Shown here one piece after another: positions 10,724 through 22,118 of a DNA stretch of 64,000 nt. Every line of letters starts with the position of its first letter. The first letter of the stretch is position 1. The position numbers and the translations under genes are program-made. The notes below the pieces were generated by a model. The model was given only the letters and a program-made list of their open reading frames with translations, did not search any database and was not told the origin of the DNA. Source of the DNA: Diphasiastrum complanatum (taxonomy: Eukaryota; Streptophyta; Lycopodiopsida; Lycopodiales; Lycopodiaceae); the NCBI GenBank assembly GCA_029204225.1, contig CM055100.1, positions 22,438,248 through 22,502,247 of the forward strand, written 5' to 3'.

Positions 10724-12633
10724 TATGAAAAAAGTGGATCTTGAATGGATCCACACTCCCAAAATACTTGGCTAAGATCTTTGCACAACAAGCTACAAAA
10801 GCTAGAAGTGGCAAAGAATCCTAATGCTACCTTTGATACACATGAACTTGACAAAGCATTCAAGAGACAAAAGAAACTTATGAAAGATACTGATGGCAGC
10901 CAAAAAAAAGCAGCAAACAGGCCGTGGAACAGCACCCTACCACTTTTGAATAGCATCTAAGATCATACACAAGAAGACAATACACAAAGCAATGCTTACA
11001 AAGATTGAAACACATGCAACACTTTGCACACACTAAGAATGGACTACAAACTCAAACCAACCTGAACACACTCTTGCTTAAGCTCTCAAACTTTCCAGCA
11101 AGTGACCAATGTGAAGAGTTACTTGCATTCTTAGAAAATACACAAGACTAGGCTGCCAAGAATACCTAGAATTGAACAAACTTAATCAACGTATGATAAA
11201 CACACTAACATATTGATTCAACCTGTAAAACCACATGTAAACCAAACTTCTAAAAGTTATAAACTCCAGCAAGTGATAAGTACAAGCTCTAGAGGTGAAA
11301 GAAAGATTACACTTAGTGAATCACAAGACTAGCTTCACTAGCTTGTCAAATCTTGGTGTTTAGATGTAGATCTAAGATCACTTCACATGCGAATGCTCCT
11401 CAACCTGTTAAGACTCTGAAAACACATTTGCATTATGGTTAGAACCTTCCAACAAATGCTCCAATCAAATTACACAAGGAGAGCTACTTACATGCTCAAC
11501 AAAGTACACCAAAATTTATGCAAAAGATTATTGACAATTTGTTCACCCAAAAGGGGATCTTTCATCCAAGTGGGAGCTTTGCTCAGCCTTTTGAAGAATC
11601 ACCAAATCACATAGAGAGTATTTGTTATCCACTTAAGGAGAATGTTCATCCACTTAAGGAGAGTGTTCATCCACAGAAGTGGAGATTGTCAACAATAGAT
11701 TGAATAGAACATTGTTAGCATTGAATATGCACAAGCCTCACAATCAACAAATGATTAGGTGTTATGATCTGATCCAAAATAGCTTCTTCTCAGCCTCTGA
11801 TCCTCAATAGACCTGAAATATGCTTTTGATCCACAAGTTCAACTCACAAAACAAAGGTTAGTAAGATTTGATCAACAGTGCAATGCATAATCATGTTAGA
11901 ACTTGATCAAACATCCAAATATCACCATAAATGGAAACCTTATTAAAAATAGCACACAACTAGCTATGATACCATGTGAAAATAGTGGATCTTGAATGGA
12001 TCCAAACTCCCAAAATACTTGGCTAAGATCTTAGCACAACAAGCTACAAAAGCTAGAAATGACAAAGCATCCTAATGCTACCTTTGATACACATGAACTT
12101 GACAAAGCATTCAAGAGACAAAAGAAACTTATGAAATATACTTATGGCAGCCAAAAATAGCATCAAACAGGCCATGGAACAGCACCCTACCACTTTTGGA
12201 TAGCACCTAAGATCATACGCAAGAGCTTGGAGACAATACACAAAGCAATGTTCACAATGGAGGAAGAAACTGTGACAATGATCTATTGATCTCTCTCAAC
12301 AATATAATAAGTTTCTCCAGCCTGTTCTCCACAAATTTCAGCCTAATATAGGTGAGAGCGATGACTCTCTCTCTCTCCTCTCTCTAGAACTGAGGACCCA
12401 ATTTTAGGGCACCAGTAGCCTAAAATAGCCAATTTTGGCCTATATGTCCAAATAACATGATTTTGGTGTCATTTCGAAGGTCCTAAAGTTTGGGACTTCT
12501 TCAATATAAAATATATGCTAAAATAAAAGTATCTAGGCCTCTTTTACATGTGTGAAAGGTTAGATCCAAAACTATGTACGAAAATTGCCAATTTAGGCCT
12601 CAAACTAGCTAGGAAATGTTGACAATTTTCACA
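10724..12633 (-). mobile_element. Non-autonomous LTR element nested in the Copia-A 3' LTR
   Basis: It is flanked by a 5-bp target duplication TTGAT (10719-10723 and 12634-12638); removing it restores the Copia-A LTR sequence gacttgat|cactcatcaaatt. The right LTR, 11975-12633 (659 bp), has inverted ends TGTGAAAAT/ATTTTCACA. A primer site with one mismatch (minus strand, TGGTATCATAGC) sits at 11974-11963. The left copy matches the LTR only for 10724-11000. The interior 11001-11962 has no retroviral coding. It therefore depended on another element for movement. The missing ~380 bp of the left LTR was deleted or replaced. Confidence 0.75.
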
Positions 12634-12789
12634 TTGATCACTCATCAAATTACAATAACACAAGTGCCACAATCCTATTTACAAGCCTACATAGCTCAAG
12701 ATTGCATCACAAATCACTTTTGGCTCAATAGTGCATTACATGTGGATTTGACCAATTTGCCATCTATGCCAATTTTTGGCCCTATCACA
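12634..12789 (-). repeat. Copia-A 3' LTR, proximal piece (U3 start)
   Basis: On the minus strand it begins TGTGATAGGGCC at 12789, preceded by a short purine tract (AGGAGAT). It matches 17309-17458 of the 5' LTR nearly base for base. It is continuous with 10476-10723 once the nested element is removed. Confidence 0.85.
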
Positions 12790-12811
12790 ATCTCCTAAAA
12801 AGATATCTAAT

Positions 12812-13652
12812 CTAAAAAAGCATTGATCCTGGAATCATTCCAAGATTGGATCTATGTTTGATGAAGGAACTCTTGAGTAGAGGCTTGGTGAGTAGATCAA
12901 CAATACAAGATGATGAATCAATATGCTCCAAATGGATCTCTCCTCCAATAAGCTTCTCTCTCACAAAGTGGTGTGCCACTTCTATATGCTTGCTTCTTGC
13001 ATGAAAAATTGGATTATATGCAAGTGATTGGGACGAGATATTATCACAATATAGCAATGGTAGCTCCTCCTCTTTGATGCACTTTAGCTCTAATAGAATC
13101 CTCTTGATCCAAAACACTTCTTTTGTTGATGTAGTGAGCGATTTATACTCGGCCTCACAAGAAGAAAGAGAGATAGTATAGCTTTTTGGAAAGCCAAGGT
13201 ATGAGATTTCCTCCAAAAAGATAGTATACGCACTTGGGACTTTCGATCCATCTTAGCACTTGCAAAGTCCGAATCTGAGTAGCCAATGATAGATAGATCT
13301 TCACTCTTGTAAAGTAAGCCATAATAATGTGATGAAGATATATACGTTAGCACCCTCTTGGCCATCTTCCAATGTTGGATCTCTAGATCTTGCATAGATT
13401 GGCCCAACTTGTGCACACAATAGCTAAAGTTGGGCCTAGTGATGGTAAGCCATATCAAAGAGCCAATAAGACTCCTAAAAAGTGTGATGTCCTTGAAGGA
13501 TCTTTCATCACCTTTATTAGGATCTTTTACAATGTGCTCCATAGGTGTGTCAATGCCCTTACAACCTTCCATATGAAACTTTTTTAACATAGCAAGAGCA
13601 TATCTAGATTGACAAATAAAAGCATAATCACCATGAAAGTCAATCTCTAGGC
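12812..13652 (-). pseudogene. Copia-A pol: RT tail and RNase H
   Basis: It starts abruptly at the RT tail (LGLEIDFHGDYAFICQSRYA), then HMEGCKGIDTPMEH, RSLIGSLIWLTITRPNFSYC and YSDSDFASAKMDRKSQ. A frameshift at about 13215 moves the reading to the frame with SLSSCEAEYKSL, LLYCDNISSQSL, HARSKHIEVAHHFVREK and DLLTKPL. The RT palm, including the YVDD box, is absent: integrase runs into the RT tail at 13653 with roughly 200 codons missing. The termination codon at 12812 is just inside the polypurine tract. Confidence 0.8.
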
Positions 13653-15155
13653 CTAAATATGAGAATCAAGCTCCACTTGCTTGCCTTTATCATCATAAGA
13701 AAGCCTCTTAGGCTTGGATCTCTCTCTAGATGTCCTCCTAGGTGTGTAAACTTGAGGAGACTCCTCCTCAAATCTCGACCCCAACAAGTCTTGATGGTCT
13801 TCAATAGGCATGATAGGTGATGGATCTTGAGGTGATTTGATCTCGGCCCCTTCAAATGATGGATGTTGATCTTCATGGAATATAACATCTCTAATTTCAA
13901 CTACTTGAGAAGTAGAGAGCACAAAGAGTCTATAAGCCTTTTTTGTGGATGAATATCCAACCATGATCCTTTTGCTAGAGCATGGATCATCATTCTTCCA
14001 TGTTTCCAAGGGAATATCTGCAAAGCAAATAGTGTCAAATACTCCAAGGTGATCAATCTTAGGCTTCTTTTTGAATAAGACCTCATATGGTGTCCTTACT
14101 CCAAGAGCAAGATGTGGGAGCCTATTGCAAAGATAATTTGCACAATTTATAGCTTCTCCCCAAAAGTCTTTAGGCAAAGATGCTTCAATCCTTATGGATT
14201 TTGCACATTCACATAAGGATCTATACTTCCTCTCAGCCACTCCATTTTGAGATGGTAAATAAGCACAAGAGAACTCCCTCTTTATACCTTCTTGCTCACA
14301 ATAGTCATGGAATTCGTTGGAGATATACTCTCCTCCTCCATCACATCTCAAAGCCTTGATCTTGAATGAGAATTGCTTCTCAACATATGCTTTGAATATA
14401 AGGAAGTGATCATACACCAACGATTTAGACGTAAGAAGATATAGCCATGTAAATCCTGTGAAATCGTCAATAAAAGTCACAAAGCAAGTGGCTCCTCCCT
14501 TGCTTTGAGATGATGAGAAGTGCACATCCGAGTGTATCAACTCCAAAGGATGAGTGCTTTTGATGGAAGATCTTTGATATGCTTTCTTATGTGATTTTGC
14601 AATAGCACAACCCTCACAAGGCTTGATCTCCTTGGAAAGATTCTTTGGTAAGCCAATAGCCTTGGATTCTTTGCACATAGAAAGCATAGATTTGTAGTTG
14701 GGATGTCCCAACCTCTTATGCCATAACTCCTCCTTGGAAAGCTTTGTCTCAAAAGCAATATCACAACTCTCTCTTGGATCAAGCTTGTATATGCCTCCAA
14801 ATCTTGATCCATGTGCAAGAATCTCATCTTTTCTCTTGATAATACAAGTATCAATATTGAATTTCACATCAAGGCCTCCATCAATAAGTTGGCCAACACT
14901 TATGAGGTTCTTTGTAAGATTAGGCACAAAAAGAACCTTGTTGAGAGAAATAATTCTAGAAGATGAGGTCTTCAAGGGAATACTCCCTATGCCTTCAATA
15001 TTGCATTCTTGGTCATTTGCTGTATAGATAGTCTTCTTAGCTCCTCCATAAGGCATAATAGATGTGAAGGACTCCTTGGAGCTACACATATGTGAAGATG
15101 CTCCACTATCAATGTACCAAGATCCATCCTTCTTGAAAGGTGTACTACAGACCAT
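13653..15155 (-). pseudogene. Copia-A protease and integrase (500 codons open)
   Basis: Protease active site DSGASSH is near residue 16. The pre-integrase zinc motif is HKRLGH...CEGCAIAKSHKK. The integrase core has HSDVHF, RCDGGGEY and SQNGVAERKYRS, giving all three acidic residues of the DD35E triad. C-terminal blocks KDFWGEAINCANYL, FADIPLETW and VGYSSTKKAYRL follow. The frame stays open for 500 codons, so enzyme domains could be intact. It is separated from gag by a one-base shift near 15155 (normally one continuous Copia frame) and from RNase H by the RT deletion. As placed it cannot make a full polyprotein. Confidence 0.8.
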
Positions 15156-16042
15156 AAGAATCCCTCTCCATCACTTGAAATAGAGTCTTCTTTCTCATTT
15201 GAAAGGTCGGCTTGCTTAAATTGATTCTTCTTCTTGAAGAAATTTGTTGCATAGTGTCCCATCTTGCCACAAAAGAAGCATTTGATATTCTTCTTCTTCT
15301 TCTTTGAGGTAGAAGCATGAGAGGTGTCATCCTCCTCTCCATCTTGGTCTTTGTCCTTTGCTTTGGCCTTGGAGAAGTGTTGGTGTTGCTTTTTGCTCCT
15401 CCCTTTGTGCTTGGCAAAAAGAGCATTGCCATCGCCATTATGATTGAGTGATAACTTCTCCATCCTCAATACCTTGTTCTCATGCCTTGATTCTTCAGCC
15501 ATTAGCACTCCTTTCAAAGCCTCCAAAGTAGGTAGATCCGCCTTGGATTGGACAAGGTTCTCATACTCATCTCTCAAGCCATTAAGTATGACTTGGACTA
15601 GCTCACTTTGATCTATAGATCCTCCAATGCAATCAAGCTCCGTATGGGTATCTTTCACTCTCAACACATAATCAGTGGCACTCTCATCACTCTTTTGAGA
15701 ACTTTGGAAGATTTGGTTTCTAAGAGTTAGGAGTCTTGAGGTATTCTTGGCCTCATAGATTGCTTTGAGAGTGTCCCAGGCATCCTTGGCTGATGTGTAA
15801 ACACCAATCTCCCTCAAAATCTCATTGGAGACATTCATTTTGATATAATGAAGGGCCATCCTAGCTCTATTCTTATACTTTTGTACTTCTTGGAGGACTT
15901 GAGGCTCCTCCTCAATCCCAAGTACAATGTCCATCACATGTTGGAGTGTTAGGATTGACTCCATCCTCAACTTCCAAATAGCATAATTGGAAGTAGATAG
16001 TCTCTCACTAGATTCCAATAGATAGGAACCCATAGATGCCAT
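14987..16042 (-). pseudogene. Copia-A gag (351 codons) with damaged zinc knuckle
   Basis: It starts MASMGSYLLESSERL, with the UBN2-type Copia gag blocks NYAIWKLRMES, DAWDTLKAIYEAKNTSRLL and DYVLRVKD. A lysine-rich linker (about residues 215-252) precedes the CCHC knuckle near residue 255, which reads CFFCGKMGHYATNF. The final Cys is Phe (TGT to TTT), so zinc binding should be impaired. The last ~50 codons are out of frame with the protease. Related gag copies sit at 52280-53330 and 56712-57030, the latter with the same start MASM.AYLLE.NERL. The leader between primer site and start codon is 16043-16786. Confidence 0.8.
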
Positions 16043-16786
16043 GTAATAGTGAAGACCCCTTGTGAATTGGACAAGAAAGTGTTTCTCTCTCTCTCACTAT
16101 AGGATTAAATAAGGGTGTGCTACAACTCCTATGCAAGATCTTGCAACAAAGTGAGATATGGACCTCGCTAGCTTTTCCAATCTCTCTTGATCTAGATCAC
16201 TCTCACCTCAATTGATGAAGTATGGACAAAGTTTGGGTCAAGAAAACTTTGGCACGTGTGAAACACTCCAAATCACCACAAATCACTCAAATCAAGCCAA
16301 TTGTATGAAAGAATGTGGCTATGACCTCAAATTGATAACTAGATCTCAAGGAAATGTGATTGACAAGCCTAGAATTGAGATTTTTGATCAAACAAGCATG
16401 ATAGAGTCATAAATAAAAGTGCCCAACCAGGTTGGGTGGCCTACCCACCTTGATTCAATTGAATATAACTTTTGATTGGGAGATCCAATCACAATGAATT
16501 TGATTGCTACACAAACTAGACTCAAATAGCTTTGAAACTAGCTTTCAAGCACCAATTTTGGATCACACATGGAAGAGAACCACCAAATTGAATTGGGCTA
16601 TCCTTCATATGTGTATGAGCAGGAAAATCAGTACAATATTAGAAATGATTCAATCCTTATGATTATGAACTCTTTTGATCCAATTTTGCTTGCGATAGCA
16701 TGGGAGATGCAAACTAGTCTCTCTAGATCTATATTTTCAAGGAATTTTTGGAACTTTGGATGAAACAAGCATCAAACACTTAGGTA
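16043..16786 (-). other. Copia-A 5' leader
   Basis: Untranslated leader between primer site and gag. No gene is supported; the short frames here lack start context or family resemblance. A (CT)n stretch at 16084-16097 lies just upstream of the gag start. Confidence 0.6.
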
Positions 16787-16799
16787 GGCTCTGATACCA

Positions 16800-17458
16800 T
16801 GTGAAATTTCACACGTGTGGGAATGCCCTAAAGTGTGTGAATGATCTCCTAAGCAAGCTTATGCACTTGTTGATGGATGCTAGATTGAATTCCAAGATCT
16901 AGATAAAAAAACTAAGGCATAGCAGCAAAGATATATGCATATGTTGATAATCAAAGTAGATACACTTGTGAGAAAGTGATATTTGAAAAAACCAAGTAAA
17001 ATTAAGCTACTCTCCTCGAGGAGAGAGAGAATAGAGCTAATTTGAATTCGGGTAGAGAGAGAATGTAAAACAAGCAAATCTCACAATACTCAAGTTTGAC
17101 TCAAAAACTCAACATAAATTATGATTCCAAAGAGAAGTACATATGAAACTCGTGGAGATTCTTCCTTGCATGCTATTGGACCCCTAATCCTAGCCTCTCT
17201 AATGCTATTGGATGGGTGATGCATCCATCTTGCAATTCTATTGGACCCTTCTTGAAGATTTCTCAATTCCTATTGGACCCCTGACCAAAGCCAACACTTT
17301 GACTTGATCACTCATCAAATTACAATAACACGTGTCACAATCCTATTTACAAGCCTACATAGCTCAAGATTGCATCACAAATCACTTTTGGCTCAATAGT
17401 GCCATTACATGTGGATTCGACCAATTTGCCATCTATGCCAATTTTTGGCCCTATCACA
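16800..17458 (-). repeat. Copia-A 5' LTR (659 bp)
   Basis: Ends on the minus strand are TGTGATAGGG...GAAATTTCACA, giving TGTGA/TCACA inverted tips. The primer site follows at once. It shares its first ~150 bp with 12634-12789 and a middle block with 10476-10723. Confidence 0.85.
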
Positions 17459-17733
17459 ATTCTACACAAAGATGCTTGACATAAAAACTTAGGAAACCCC
17501 TATAGCTATGATAGATAACTTTTAATGATTTTCACAGATTCTACTAAAAATAAAGTAGGAATTAGGTTGACATGATACGTTTTATCAACTAAATTTTATA
17601 GATTCTAGTGCTAAATTTTACTACTTTGTGATGTGATCAGGTTTTTTTTATTATTATTATTTAAGATTGTCTTTGCTGAAATTTTCAAATCAATGTTTTG
17701 TTTTTTATCAGTTTTGTGATTGCAAACTAATCA
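17459..17733. other. Flank between Copia-A and the methyltransferase relic
   Basis: AT-rich, includes a TTATTATTATT run near 17648. No coding. It could hold the upstream region of the following gene. Confidence 0.4.
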
Positions 17734-20054
17734 ATGATGCAAACTAGTAAAGCTATGCGTAGGATTAGGTTCTCATATAATAAAGGTAATGATGATCAGG
17801 ATCAGTCTCCACCTCTGAAGAAATCTTGGAGTCGCCCTAATGTGCCTCCTCCAATTTCAAAACCAACTATATCAAAATGTGCCGTTCATGAATGGGCTCT
17901 GAAATACTCATAAGAAAAAGGGCATTTCTTTTTATTTCTAGGAAACCAAATCTTCCTTTAGATATGAGCAATAGTAAGTGATGTGGAGTGGTAACTTGGG
18001 TGGATTATGAAGGCGAGGATGATCTTGATACAATTATCTTGACTATTGAAGATCCCTCATCAAGTGCAAAACGATTATTTAGTTTGAATGAAAAATTGTG
18101 CAAACATGTTCTGTCTCTCCATCCATTCTGAAGAAGCGCCTTTGATCTAGTTCCAATTTGATTGTCACATTGGGGCTGTTCGCAAGGAAGGAGGTACCAG
18201 TACAACCTCCATCTAAAGAAGACGGTCGATATGGAAAAAGCCTTGCAGTTTCTGTTGAGAAGCAGACTTCGAAAGCAACTGTCGCGGTTACAAAGAAGGT
18301 TCCAAATGTAGCTTCGAAGAAGGTGTCAGGTAAGACTTCCAGAAAGCAAAAAGAAGCTGTAGAAGAAGAGGAATAATCAGAAGACAACTCTGAAAAAAGA
18401 GCCTCCCATGTTTTCTTGTCACAACTGGGATCTTTAGTAGTGAACAGAACAAAATTCGAGAAAGAATTGTCGTAGAGAAATTGGTTAGCAAGAAAATCTT
18501 CCAGTTTCCAATAGAGAAGATCCATAGGCCTCCTATTGATGAGGACACATGAAGGAGGCTGATGGAAGTGAGAGGACCACACAAAGTTCATGTGTCAAAC
18601 CTGATGAAGAAAATGAAAATAAATCCACATGCTATAGTAGTTCCTTTTATAGTTGTTGTGGTCCAAAGGATTGTTCTACAAAGGATGTCTTCGATGATAC
18701 TCAAGCTTTGAACTATAGTTATTATGTGATCGGAGGATCACATTCGGCAGAGGCCCGGAGGCAGCTTCGTGCAATGCACCCTCGTTTCGTGGTCTTCCAA
18801 TTTTGTGATTGTAAAGTTTTTGTTGGGCTCACCTTAGAAGAGGCAAAACTACTAGCTTGGGACCATAACAACGAGGAGACAAATGTGCGAGACTTTGCCA
18901 ATCGTATCCAATGAATTCAAATTTGTTGTAAATAGTGATCCAACTTTCTCGCCTGTCTATTATTAAGTTTTTATTGGTGATGTACATAATATGTGTGATA
19001 TTCTTCCAAAGCAAGATTATCGGTTTGTTGTTGTTGATATACCTTATGGTTTCCGATTGCCCAGTTCAATAAATGATGAAAAAGTGTTTACCTACAAGCA
19101 AGTGTCCAAAATGATTCTTGATTTTAAGCTCTTGACAACTTCTTTGTTCTGGAGGTTCTTAATATCTCATATGCAGCTCAAGCAGCTTCTGTTCTTGCAT
19201 CCTTGACAAAGCACACTCATGGGACAGAGAGCCTTATTTGGTATGTCATTTTATATTATGTGTTCTTAGATATCTAATTTATCATCATTTTTTAGATATA
19301 TTTCTTATATTTTTTGTAACATTCAAATTTCAGGCACAAAACAATATCAATTATACACCAAGATCCAGATTGCTGAGCGCTTTTGAGATGACCAATATTG
19401 GATACTTTGATAGCATCGTGAAGAAGCGTGTCAAAGCTCACTGCAATGAAGATTGTAATAATGTCCTTAGCTTTCCAGCCGTCACTCGGTAACTAAGGCA
19501 TGTTGAAGGAAGTCATTCTCTTGTGAATTCCTACCAAAAGCCCCAACGGTTAATCAACAGATTGATTAACTTGTTTTCAAGTGAAAATGATTGGGTGTTA
19601 GATCTATTTGTAGAAACAGGCAAATATTTATTATAAAGATTACTTGCTGGTAAATAATAATTTTGAAAAACTCCCTCCTTAAATATTATTGTGTTTAATT
19701 TCAGGTACAATAACATTGTGTGTAGTGAAGCTTAGGAAACATTGCATTGCCCTTGAGCTTGATGAAAAACAAGCTCGTTATACTGAGATGAGTGTAGCTG
19801 CCACAAATGAGCTCCCTAATGAGGATCAGGAGGTGGGGGCAATTATTGTTGCTGACAACGACAAGTTCCAAATGGCTTCTATGGAGCCAATGCCTCCAAT
19901 CCACTCAGAAGAGGCTAAGCTTGGTGGGCTAGCAGACAAGGCAATGATCGGTGGGGAAGGAGGTTTTGACAATGATAAACCTGAAGAGGAGAGAGATGAG
20001 GAGAAAGAGGAAGAAGACAACTTCGAAAAAAATGATCAATTGTTAAATATCTAG
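17734..20054 (+). pseudogene. ParB-like domain fused to beta-class N4/N6 DNA methyltransferase, intron-containing, decayed
   Basis: Segments in order: a start-like MQTSKAMRRIRFS (17734); acidic YEGEDDLDT (~18010); a Lys/Ala linker (18200-18376). The ParB-like part has FQFPIEKIHRPP (18502-18534), then INPHAIVVPFIVVV, VIGGSHSAEARRQL (~18730-18770) and GLTLEEAKLLAWDHN (18831-18870), the ParB N-domain pattern (I..I...P, II.G.HR..A, L...EA..LA..N). The methyltransferase has motif IV VVVDIPYGFR (~19030), then TESLIWHKT, NVLSFPAV, SYQKPQRLINRLI (the H..QKP..L block), motif I DWVLDLF (~19587-19607) and motif II HCIALELDEKQ. Motif IV before I defines the beta class. An acidic tail ends at 20054. At least five frame changes and stops (18374, 18550, ~18660, 18914, 18962, ~19375) show it is broken. 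Splice signals at 19241/19333 argue for a eukaryotic history. Confidence 0.7.
19241..19333 (+). other. Probable spliceosomal intron in the methyltransferase relic
   Basis: GTATGTCATT...CAAATTTCAG, 93 bases and T-rich. Splicing joins TCTTATTTG-type exon sequence to GCACAAAACA and restores the reading ESLIW|HKTISIIHQDPD across the junction, which is the expected methyltransferase continuation. A second, shorter candidate (19650-19704, GTAAATAAT...AATTTCAG) precedes the HCIALELDEKQ exon but leaves a stop upstream. Confidence 0.65.
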
Positions 20055-20673
20055 AATCATATCATGGATGATATGATTTGACAAAACGTTGATAATCGAA
20101 TGAATTAATATAATACCATGGTTTTTGAATTTCAAATGTTCAAAATTATTTGCTTGTGTTAATTAAGTAGAGCATAAGAACAGTGTGATGTTTGTTTGAT
20201 TGGTAGAATTTGATTGTTACACATTTCTATAAATGTATTGTTGATGGATGACAAAGCTATGTTTATTTTGTGATATATAAATTTGCAAAAACGTAATTTT
20301 AGTTTTCTTTAGACTGATTACAACAATAATTTGCATATAACAAAAAATATGAAATTTTTTTATTGTCATTAAAATGTCCAATTAATATAGCTCAATTTTA
20401 ATATAAATTAAATGATTATCAAATTAAAGAATGTTGCAAAAATCCAAAGTATGTCTTATAAGATGGTTTTAATAAATAGAAATTAAATTTTGGTTTACAA
20501 TTAAGCAGGAAATGTAGGAGTTTGTTTCAACAAATCCATTTACCGACGATAGGCCAAGACCTACAATCGTTAACCACAACGTGAAGACATCCCTGTCATT
20601 CACCCAGGAGAGACATCTGCTCAAGAACCTACAGTTTTAAGATCTACACGACAATGACAACAACCTGATCATT
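20055..20673. other. AT-rich non-coding spacer
   Basis: No coding or repeat recognised. Possibly the 3' flank of the methyltransferase relic. Confidence 0.5.
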
Positions 20674-21361
20674 GATGGGGCAAGAGAGATAGAAGAATGC
20701 GAACGGAGAAGAGAGCAAGAATATTGCGAAACAGCTCTCCTGTTACAATCAGCTGCTAGTTGCAAAAACAGTCTAATAGAAAGCTTATGCAAAATGTAAT
20801 CATAGCTTTAAGTGTTTTAATTGCCCAACAGAATCTTAAAAATTAATTCACACTCACAAAAACGAGAGTACAGTCCACCGAAGATATTAGAAATAGTTTG
20901 TGTGTGGTATTACTGAAAAATGGATTCAATGAGAAGTTTGGTTCTGAAATAGATGGAAAGAGCAGGATGATATCGCGAGTTCATCAAGCGTCAAAGATAG
21001 CCATCGTCTGATCAGAAACTGAGGAGTCATAGACGTTCGTGTTTTGATCAGAGTGAGTAAACAAGTGTGATCAAACAGCGACATAGTGCATTCAAATCAC
21101 AATAAGCATTCATCTACGTTATACATAGATAAAAGACGTATTGCTATTATATTACACTGAAGTACAACAATGGCAGTTACAAAACAGAATGGTGGTGTAA
21201 CTGGGAGGCTCAAATAATACGTCTTATGGACAGAGCATCTCATGTAATCTGTGCTGGGATGATCTATTTATAGATTGCATCCATGTATTAACTACAATAA
21301 ATGATTGTCACCTAATTAGGTAAGCCGTTGTACTTGGAAGTATATGGCTTTTGTGACAACT
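20674..21361 (+). repeat. ~690-bp LTR-like repeat, copy 1
   Basis: Begins TGATGGGGCAAG and ends near GACAACTATA. It is about 85-90% similar by eye to 57869-58557 over its whole length (gagaagagag, ctcctgttacaatcagctgctag, gatctatttatagattgcatccatg). Size and TG start suit a solo LTR, but no target duplication or attached interior was found, so the orientation is a guess. Confidence 0.55.
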
Positions 21362-22079
21362 ATACATAGTGTATACTGTCAACCCGTAGGGAATGTTGAC
21401 GTGGACGAGGGCGTCACAAATTCTCTCACTTTGCTTTTTAGGAGAAGTGGCTTTCTCTCACTTCGCAAATTTGGGAAGTGGCTGAGAACATCCCTCGTTC
21501 AAAGTAGATGACCTTCGACATTTTTCTCTCTCTTTGGGATTTTGCAAAAAAGGCGAAAGTGCCCTTAGAAAGACGAAGGTGTCTTTAAAACAGTTAAACT
21601 CATAAAAATAGATGACCTTCGGGAATTTTCTCTCTCTTTGCATTTTTGGAGAAAATTCGAAAAAGACGAAGGTGTTAAAAACGGTTGATCTTTTGAATTG
21701 CACAAGTTAAACTTTTGAACTGTTGCAAGTTTTGTGAAACTGTCGCAAACATTTCGTGAAATAGTTTAAACTGTTGAACTATGCTAGTTTCGTGAAACTG
21801 TCACAAATTTGTTGCGAACATAGTTCATTTTTGCAGACTGTCGTGATAGTAGTGTATTTTTGCAGACTTGTTCTAAATGCAAGTTTGCGGAAGTCCTTGA
21901 AGATGGCCAAGTCTTCAATGACTTTAAGTTGTTAAACTTAACATCTGAACTTGAAATTATGACAAGATTGGTTACCCTTTGCTGGAGATCAACCGGAAGC
22001 CCATTGTAGACATTCTTCAAATAAATTGGTTGTCTGAGTTTGTGATCCAAGGAGACAAGTGGGGGCTTAATTTCCAACA
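21362..22079 (-). repeat. 3' LTR region of Copia-Z (left end unresolved)
   Basis: The minus strand starts TGTTGGAAATTAAGCC at 22079, right after a purine tract (AACGGGGAC) that follows the RNase H stop. The LTR continues left through short repeated motifs (gaccttcg, ctcactttgc, aaactgt). I could not fix its left boundary. Confidence 0.5.
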
Positions 22080-22118
22080 GTCCCCGTTAAGGTCACAGTT
22101 GGTGCCTTGGTATCTTCG

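Larger units (their letters stand above)
10476..17458 (-). mobile_element. Copia-A: minus-strand Copia retrotransposon, defective, with nested insertion
   Basis: The 5' LTR is 16800-17458. The primer site TGGTATCAGAGCC lies on the minus strand at 16799-16787. Gag, protease, integrase and RNase H follow down to 12812. The 3' LTR begins at 12789 and is interrupted by another LTR element (10724-12633). The 3' LTR is truncated at about 10476, losing the part equivalent to 16800-17022. RT is deleted. So the element is dead, though it keeps its order and most coding sequence. Without the nested insertion it would be about 5.1 kb. Confidence 0.85.

Noticed and set aside
10745-10960. 71-codon Lys-rich frame in the nested LTR
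   Set aside because: Lies within an LTR and is not open in the second copy at 11995-12215.
17734-20054. Bacterial or phage contamination as the source of the methyltransferase
   Set aside because: AT-rich plant-like flanks, GT-AG introns and decay by stops and shifts fit an old nuclear resident.
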